Part shown: positions 57,071 to 64,000 of the stretch, one piece after another
Layout: each line of letters starts with the position of its first letter
Numbering within the stretch: the stretch's first letter is position 1
Assembly: GCA_001414485.1 (NCBI GenBank)
Contig: LLEY01000067.1
Coordinates: 186,001 to 250,000 of the forward strand
Direction of reading: 5' to 3'
Length of the DNA: 64,000 nt
From: Calycina herbarum
Lineage: Eukaryota; Ascomycota; Leotiomycetes; Helotiales; Pezizellaceae
Made by a program: the position numbers and the translations under genes
The notes under the pieces: model-generated
What the model saw: only the letters and a program-made list of their open reading frames with translations
Database searches by the model: none
Told to the model about the DNA's origin: nothing

Positions 57071-58381
57071 CTAACTATTCCCGTCTCCGGTGTTGCGACG
57101 TGCCATTTCCTTCTTCTTCTGCTCTGAAACTCCATCACTTTGCTGGGGTTTGCTATTTTTAGTGATGGGACGTGCCGTTCCCTTCTTCAAGACCCGACCG
57201 TTTGACTGGCTTTTTCCGCCTCCAGAGCTGAGACGTTCCGTTTCTTTTGGGTCTGGAAGTTCCTTGGAACATTTGAGGTACAAGTCTTGCCATTGTTTCT
57301 CCATCAACTTACATAACTTGTCCCTCTCAGGCCCAGGTAATTGTTCCATTACGAATTGTCTCCAAGTGACTGCCCATGCGGAGACCTTGGGAGAAGGATC
57401 CTTGAGCATCTGCTGTCCACTGTCTGCAAAGACCTTCGAGATACCCTTCAAAATTTCAAAGATTTCTTCCGGAACCGTCTCTTCCTGTGATTCTGTTTCT
57501 GTGTCCGTTTTCTTTTGGCGTTTTCCATCGGCGTCTACGGCTCTTGCCTCTTCCTCGGATACCCGCTTTCTGCCTCTCGGGGTTTTGCCTTTGGTGGGCT
57601 CTGGGCTCCTTTGTTTTGGCACACAAGAGTCAGCAAATGATCGCAATGTATCCAGTACCAGCTCCTTCCGCACAATTTGCAATACTTACATAGCTTCGAA
57701 AATCCTCTGTAGTGCGTAGGCCATCAGCTCTTGTCTTCCTTGTATGGTGTCCAATGCGACACCATAGACCCCGACGGTATGGGTTGGGAAATTGTCTGGA
57801 GGGAACAGCACTTCTGTTTCCCTGTCGATTTTTTCGCCCGTCTTCCCTTTGGGTGTCTTTCCGTGTTTCTTATTTTTGCTTCATGTTTTGGCACATGTCA
57901 GCATCAATTCCTGCTCCCCTTGCTGTTCTGCGACGAGAGCTCAGTACTTACACAAGGTCCCATATCTTTGGCAAAGCCAAAAGAAAGGCGTCTTCTCTCT
58001 TTAGCATCGCGTCCATAAGGGGTCCGTTGAATCCTGGTAGGAAATCAGGAAGAATCTTCTTTGGGAATCCTGAGAATAGTCCAGGATTGGGTTCATTGGC
58101 ACTCTGGTTGTAAATGTTAGAATTCGTGTTATGGGACCCAAATTCGCATCGGCATACTTCTTCAATAGTTTCTCTTCCGGTGCGTTGATCTCCCATTTTG
58201 AGGTCTTGGGGTTGCCAACTTTGTCGAGAACAACTTGTCGCAACTTGCAAATTGAGGGCTTCAATAGTCTGGAAATTTTCGCGGAAGGTATAACGATGAG
58301 GTTATAGCTAATGAAGTTCTCTTTTACCCAAAATGTTTGGGTCCTGAAATAATGGAGTAATGGGCCGCGGAGTGCAAACAA
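57071..58381 (-). CDS. Uncharacterised four-exon protein
   Basis: Exons 58328-58381, 57952-58268, 57690-57878 and 57071-57608, all in phase, give 365 residues. The first 18 residues are basic and amphipathic. The second exon has 'GLFSGFPKKILPDFLPGFNGPLMDAMLKRED' and 'FLLALPKIWDLV'. The third starts with a Lys-rich 'KNKKHGKTPKGKTG' and continues 'LFPPDNFPTHTVGVYGVALDTIQGRQELMAYALQRIF'. The fourth has a nuclear-localisation-like basic stretch, an acidic linker, a helical region 'MLKDPSPKVSAWAVTWRQFVMEQLPG' and a disordered basic tail. Two of three introns need an AAG acceptor. Coding character and phase agreement are good, but I recognise no domain. Confidence 0.55.
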
Positions 58382-59797
58382 TGTAAGTTGAAAGATGTTG
58401 TTTGGGGAGGAGAACCCGCCGCTCGAATGGGCGGGAGGAAGGGAATTGATGAAGGAAGGAGCAACGGTGAAAATATGAGGCAGTCATGGTGAGTGGAAGC
58501 CGTCACTCGAGGAAAGAGCAAAGGCAGACAGATGAGGATAGACAAGAGCAGCCCAAAAAAAAAATCTCAAGTTTACCAGGAACATCCACTCGCGCCTTCC
58601 CTCGCTTCCCTCTCCGCCAAATCCTCGGGCCCACAAATCTTCATAATCCAAATAAGAGAAAGTGCTCCCAATTAATTTATCAGGTCTCTTGCCCGGGTGG
58701 TGCGATGGTGGCATCGACCAACTGGGGTCAATTCTGGGAGTGCTCGCAAACCTGGATCTAGGTCTCCTTGGATAGGTAGAACCAGCTGGTCAACAGCCCG
58801 GATCAAAATCGGTTATCGCCATGGTCGTCTTTGGGAATACGGAGCTAAAAAAACAAAACCCAGTCCGTCTGGTTTTCAACCTTAGCCGCCTCGGAAGAGG
58901 TGAAGGAACTTTTGCTGTTTTTTTTGCTGCTTTCTTATTTATTTAGGGGATGGATATACCTTTGAAGAGGGAGGACCAGTGTCGGGGTCCTTTTGTGCGA
59001 CCCAATCCTGGGTCGAGGTTGCTTTTGACCTTTGCGGAAGAGTTTGGAGAGTCACCTATGATTTTGTTATTTTGGCTGCGAGATGTTCACCCGTGACCTC
59101 TCAAACTGGAACCTGTATCTAGGTACCAGATTCGTTGCAGTAGAGCGGTGCCTTCCTTGCTCGGCACGGCTCCACTCTCTTCCCTCACCATGAGGAAAGA
59201 GCGTCCTAGAGTTTTGAGGTAGGCCTGGACCAGTCTTTGACTGTCGAGGAAGGAACGACTGACCTCGAGGTATGGGAGGGTCTTAACTAAAAGTTTCGCG
59301 AGCTAAGCAAAACTCAATTGTTTTTTTGGGGCAAGGTTAGTCTGTTGTACGGCCTTTTAAAATGCGTCTCTGATGGTTCTATTGGTTGTTAGTGAGGGTT
59401 TTCTTGGGGTTTAGTGGGTTTAACTAGCGATGACGCTGACGGTCGCAACTCGTTGAAAAGAGATTCGGAACAGAACATCACCCCGCATGAACACAAACAC
59501 TCTCTAAACTCAATTTTCATTTCCTCTCAAAAACAATCTAGCAGCTCTATCATCCAAGCTCTAAAACACAAAAGCAAATGGCAGTTGAGGCCAAACCCCC
59601 CCCACCCCACCCAAATTCCAAAAAAAGATAACAATGGAACGCCACGCTCAAACCACCCCATCAAATCATCTATGTGACAAAATCAGAAGAACTCCCCACC
59701 AGTATGGTCCTATGTTGAAATTATGTTAAACCAGCAAAAGGATCTTTTCCAACCGCTTTTTCTTCTTATCTACCATTTCAATTCAAGCTGAAATTTA
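58382..59797. other. Intergenic, no gene supported
   Basis: About 1.4 kb between two minus-strand genes. GT/CT-rich with only chance frames. The part next to 58382 is the leader of the uncharacterised gene. Confidence 0.5.
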
Positions 59798-62700
59798 TTA
59801 CACCTCATCGGTCTCTTCGACGGGTCCGCATGTACAGAATAGGTTGAGATCACCATAAGCTATGAGTTGGTTAGCATGTTATTTTTTGACGAGGAATATA
59901 AAGGGGAACTTACCATCATCCAATCTAGTGACACTAGGCCAGAATTTCTTCTCCTTCAACCATGGCAAAGGATAAGCAGCATTTTCTCGGGTATAACAAC
60001 GATCCCACTCCCCAACCAAAAGATCCTTCTGCGAATGTGGAGCATTCTTGAGAACATTTCCAGTCTTGGGAGCGGTTCCATCCTCCACAGCCTTGATCTC
60101 ACCACGAATTGAGATGAGGGCATTGATGAATCGGTCCAATTCCTCTTTACTCTCTGACTCGGTGGGTTCAATCATAAGAGTGTTAGCTACGGGCCAACTC
60201 ATGGTTGGAGCATGGAAACCGTAATCTTGAAGACGCTTGGCGATATCAATGGCCTCAACTCCCGAAGTTTCCTTGAATCCTCGGACGTCGAGAATGAATT
60301 CGTGAGCGCATCGAGAGTTGGTGTTGGTATACAGGATAGGGTAGTATGGACGGAGACGGGACATGATGTAGTTGGCGTTCAAGAGAGTAATCTTGGTTGC
60401 GTGGGTCAAACCTCGACCACCTTTAATTCGTTAGCATCTTGTCGTACACGTTTGTTGGGAGACTTACCCATCATCTTCACATATGCCCAGCTGATTGGCA
60501 AAATGCTTGCACTTCCCCATGGAGCAGCACTAACAGGTGCAATCGCATTCTCGCCTCCAGTCTTGACCAAAGGATGGCCTGGGAGAAATGGTGCAAGATG
60601 CGACTTGACACCAATTGGACCAACTCCTGGACCACCACCACCATGAGGAATACAAAATGTCTTGTGAAGATTGAGATGACATACATCAGCCCCAATCTCA
60701 CCAGGTGAGCACAATCCAATTTGAGCATTCATATTCGCACCATCCATGTAAACTTGACCTCCATGTTCGTGAACCAACTCGCAGACAGCCTTGACTTCGG
60801 GCTCAAAGACACCAAAGGTAGATGGGTACGTAATCATGATGGCTCCCAATTCCTCGCTATACTTTTCACACTTCGCCTTGAGATCAGCCATATCGAGATT
60901 TCCTGATTTGGTGTCGCATTTAACAGTCACAACCCGCATACCGGCCATTGCCGCAGATGCTGGGTTGGTGCCGTGCGCAGACACTGGAATCAAGCAAATA
61001 TCCCTCTTCTTTCCTGGCTGTTGTTCCTGGAATTTTCTAATGACTCGAAGTCCCGTAAACTCGCCCTGTGCTCCAGAGTTTGGTTGCAAGGACACAGCAT
61101 CGAATCCAGTGATCTTAGCCAGATCAACTTCCAACTCGTCAATCATAACCTTGTAACCAGCTGCTTGCTCGGCGGGCGCAAAAGGATGAATTGATGCAAA
61201 TTCCGGCCATGTAATTGGAGCCATCTCGGTAGTAGCGTTAAGTTTCATAGTACAAGATCCTAAGGGAATCATGGAATGAGTGAGAGAGAGATCCTTGGAT
61301 TGAAGGTGGTGGATGTATCGAAGGAGTTGTGTTTCCGAGTGATGCGAGTTGAAAACGGGGTGTGTGAGATATTCAGAGGTTCTCTTGAAGGCGTTGGATA
61401 TTTCAACCTTGCCTTTTCCAGGTAATGAATTGATAATCTCATTGATATTGATTTCTGCCTGGGAATCAGAGAACTTGGTGAAGACTGCAAGGATATCTTG
61501 AAGATCCTTAGTATCAACGGTCTCATCAATGGTGATACCAACTCGAGAGTCATCCAAGTTTCGTAAGTTAATGTGGAAGTTTGTCGAAGCATACTCAAGT
61601 AAAGCAGCAGTTTTCTCTTTACCGAGATTAACAACGACCGTATCGAACAGCACCTGTCCATCCTCGCCCTTGCCTCTGGATCCGGTATCAAATCCAAGAT
61701 TCTTCAAACCACTTTCAATGACTCTCGCGCCAAGGATAGCTCTTTCTGCAATATTCTTGAGACCCTCAGGGCCGTGATAGACAGCATAGAAAGCACTCAT
61801 ATTTGCGAGCAAAGCCTGTGCTGTGCATACATTGCTGGTAGCCTTTTCTCTTCGGATATGTTGCTCTCGAGTCTGAAGTGCCAATCTCATCGCCTTGTCT
61901 CCAAGTCTATCTTTGGAAACTCCAATGAGGCGTCCTGGAATTTTCCGCTTGTATTTGTCACTAACGGCAAAGAAAGCAGCATGAGGACCACCATATCCAA
62001 AAGGAACGCCAAATCTTTGGGCATTACCAAATGCAATATCTGCACCAAACTCTCCGGGTGGAGTGAGTACAGTCAGGGCAAGTAAGTCCGTAGCGACACT
62101 CAAAGTGGCACCTTGCTCGTGGATGACATCTGACAAAGCCTTGAAATCTTCCACGCCTCCTTCTGTGTCGGGGTATTGAACAAGTACACCGATGAGGTCG
62201 TTTCCAAGTTCCTTAATGCGCTTTCCTCCATCCGCAAGAACATCACCAATTTCAATCTTGATATCAAATCCATCTGCCCGACTCTGCAATACAGCCTTTG
62301 TTTGGGGGTGGACCAAGTGACTGACGAAAAAGGTCTTGTTTTTGCTCTTTTGTCTGGAAACTGGCAGAGCGTTCATGGACAATGTCATTGCTTCAGCAGC
62401 AGCAGTTCCCTCATCCAGCAAAGATGCATTGGAGATTGGAAGTGCAGTAAGGTCGCAGACAAGAGTTTGGAAGTTTAGCAACGATTCCAAACGACCCTGA
62501 CTGATTTCTGGTTGGTAAGGAGTGTAACTGGTATACCATCCTGGCCCTTCCAGCACATTTCGTTTAATGACTTCTGGTACTCGGGTGCCTGCATATCCAC
62601 AACCGATATAACTTCGCATAATAGTATTCTTGGACGCAATTGACTTGAGTCTAGCCAAAAGCTGGGATTCCGTGAAGCCCTCCTCTCCACCATTTTGTGT

Positions 62701-63087
62701 AGCCTCAATGTCTAGATCGGATGAGGACAGGATGTTGCTGGGCAGAACCTGTTTTACGAATTCGTCCAAGCTATTCACTGGTGGATCCAAAGCTTTCAGC
62801 ATCTGCTCTGTAGCATCTGGAGTTGGCCCAATGTGTCTTCGCGCGAAAGTGTCCAGGGGAAGATATGCCCCCTGCAAAGCAGCAGTATCTGGGATAGTAT
62901 TGGAATCGTCATTGGCGGAGCTCGTGTAGAAAGTACGTCGACCAATTGCTCGTGGAGAAGAAGTCAGGAAAGGGCGCTGAGAGAGGCATTGTCGGGTGCG
63001 AGAGGACGAGCTTCCTAAAGTCAAATTTCTCGATTGAAGGGTTACTTTTCGAAGCTGAGCTCGAACAGCGAGGGTCGAAGCCGCCAT
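59798..63087 (-). CDS. GCV2: Glycine decarboxylase (glycine cleavage system P-protein), mitochondrial
   Basis: Catalyses PLP-dependent decarboxylation of glycine and transfer of the methylamine group to lipoyl H-protein in the mitochondrial matrix. Exons 60468-63087, 59914-60420 and 59798-59859 (introns of 47 and 54 nt) give 1,062 residues, the usual fungal length. The N-terminal 60 residues are Arg/Ser/Thr-rich without acids, a mitochondrial targeting peptide. Landmarks are '[17 protein letters not shown]', '[13 protein letters not shown]', '[26 protein letters not shown]', '[18 protein letters not shown]', '[16 protein letters not shown]'-type text, and '[19 protein letters not shown]' holding the PLP-binding Lys (about K809). 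I chose the ATG at 63087; an in-frame one at 63120 would add 11 residues. The first intron uses an AAG acceptor. Confidence 0.97.
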
Positions 63088-63574
63088 GGCGACGGGGTTT
63101 TGAAGGTGAAAAGGAAGCAAAGGAAAAGGCGGTAAGATATGTTTTGGGTGTTATGGGATGATGATGAACCGAGGAACGGTGGGGTTCGTTATCGCAGGGA
63201 CGGTCAACAGCTCTGCATGCTTTGAATTGTCGTGAAGTTGGAGAGGAAAACTTCAGTAGAGGGAGGCAGGAAGGGATTCGAGGAGAGAAAAGTTTCCAAA
63301 GAATAATTTATTGAGGTGCGACAGGACAGCGTAAAGGTGGGAGGGAGAGCGACAACAAAATATATAAATTTCCCCCAAATAAACTTGCGAGGGCGAGATG
63401 ATCCCTGTCTATCTGGGGACTCTATTTCTTGAATAGGCCTAGCGCCGGCTGGCTGAATCAACCCCTGCATCATAACTTCAACTTGAAAATCATCATCAGT
63501 AAATTTATTGACATCAACTCCACCGACTCCAAATCCACCTCAAACCCTCAACGTCAATAACAAATTCTGCCAAT
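63088..63574. other. Divergent promoter between GCV2 and the Tom5-like gene
   Basis: About 490 bp shared by two divergently transcribed mitochondrial-protein genes. The plus-strand end (63475-63574) has the CA/CT-rich leader of the small gene. No coding frame is supported. Confidence 0.6.
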
Positions 63575-63841
63575 ATGTTTGGAGGACGTAAGTTTATCTT
63601 TTTGCACCTTTGCGCATCATGGACACTGGCTAACACCCCTTAGCCCCACCACCAGCCTCTGCTGCTGAGATCAAGGAATTAGAGAATGAGGCCAGTTTAA
63701 CTGTGAAAAGAGTGATATTTGGATGTGTTATGTTGTATCTGTGTAAGTGATATATTGCTTCGTTCTTTTTGCAGCGCTGTATCTAATTTGCCAAACCAAA
63801 TAGCTCCATTCGCAGTCGATGCCCTCAAAGGATTCATGTAA
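63575..63841 (+). CDS. TOM5: Tom5-like mitochondrial import receptor subunit
   Basis: Three tiny exons, 63575-63587, 63644-63742 and 63804-63841, with introns of 56 and 61 nt (GTAAGT donors; CTTAG and ATAG acceptors; CTAAC branch in the first) encode 49 residues. The N-terminus is 'MFGGPPPP', then an acidic helix 'AEIKELENEASLTVK', and a C-terminal transmembrane helix 'VIFGCVMLYLSPFAVDAL'. Fungal Tom5 is a tail-anchored outer-membrane subunit of about 50 residues with exactly this Met-Phe-Gly-Gly-Pro start, acidic cytosolic helix and Tyr-Leu-Ser-Pro in the anchor. It helps pass preproteins from the receptors to Tom40. All phases agree. The symbol rests on length and layout rather than a search. 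Confidence 0.82.
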
Positions 63842-64000
63842 ATCAACCACGGCGGAAATGTTCGATAAGCAGTACCCAAATCACCAAGGTCGGATTGGGC
63901 GTTGTATCATAGGAAGAGTGTAATGGAATAACGGCGTTGGATCCCGAATGTATCATCACCAAAGTCTGGTTCTGGGTCTACTTCGACCGGTCGGGAACAC
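63842..64000. other. 3' region of the Tom5-like gene, window end
   Basis: No further gene can be read in the last 159 bases. Confidence 0.5.

Noticed and set aside
60212..60646. 144-residue plus-strand frame opposite GCV2
   Set aside because: Antisense shadow of the highly conserved P-protein.

Overview
This is a eukaryotic, filamentous-ascomycete window (Pezizomycotina, most likely Leotiomycetes/Helotiales; the exact lineage is my inference). The evidence is short spliceosomal introns (mostly 45-140 nt) with GTATGT/GTAAGT donors and CTRAC-like branch sites, a HET-domain gene, a PNP_UDP-NACHT-ankyrin NLR relic, fungal-type phospholipase C, a ULS1-type translocase, and a tRNA gene with an intron. 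All protein calls are by eye from translated reading frames. I ran no search, and exon borders come from splice signals plus reading-frame continuity.

Layout. 0.4-2.7 kb: a small Cys-rich protein and two small cupins, all on the minus strand. 3.5-6.6 kb: phosphoinositide-specific phospholipase C on the plus strand. 6.6-16.2 kb: a long gene-poor stretch with simple repeats; the only gene I can support in it is a 66-residue spliced Cys-rich gene at 14.4 kb with a TATA box and a CA-rich leader. 16.2-27.8 kb, all minus: an ectonucleotide pyrophosphatase/phosphodiesterase, an APC-family permease (8 exons, one GC-AG intron), an 838-residue coiled-coil/membrane protein of unknown function, and a GNAT acetyltransferase. 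28.8-33.3 kb, minus: a 1,326-residue SNF2-RING protein (ULS1-like).

35-45 kb looks like a self/non-self recognition island. It holds an intact HET-domain gene, two related short TIR elements (MITEs), a badly broken PNP_UDP-NACHT-ankyrin NLR gene interrupted by one of those MITEs, and a coiled-coil protein with a Cys-containing N-terminal module. 46.3-51.6 kb: a zinc-finger gene with a 12-codon upstream ORF, an unknown Lys-rich protein, and an RNPS1-type SR/RRM splicing factor. 51.7-56.7 kb is AT-rich and repeat-laden: a 790-bp TIR element, a functional-looking tRNA-Thr(AGT), an inverted and mutated 5' half of the same tRNA, a 15-G run, and a fragment resembling the DUF3435/FluG family. 57-63.8 kb: a four-exon gene of unknown function, the mitochondrial glycine decarboxylase P-protein, and a 49-residue Tom5-like mitochondrial import subunit split over three exons.

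Most genes are independent housekeeping units; I see no metabolic gene cluster. The most interesting features are the decaying NLR with its MITEs beside a HET gene, the orphan Cys-rich gene in the gene desert, several uncharacterised spliced genes, and a recurring use of AAG as the 3' splice site.
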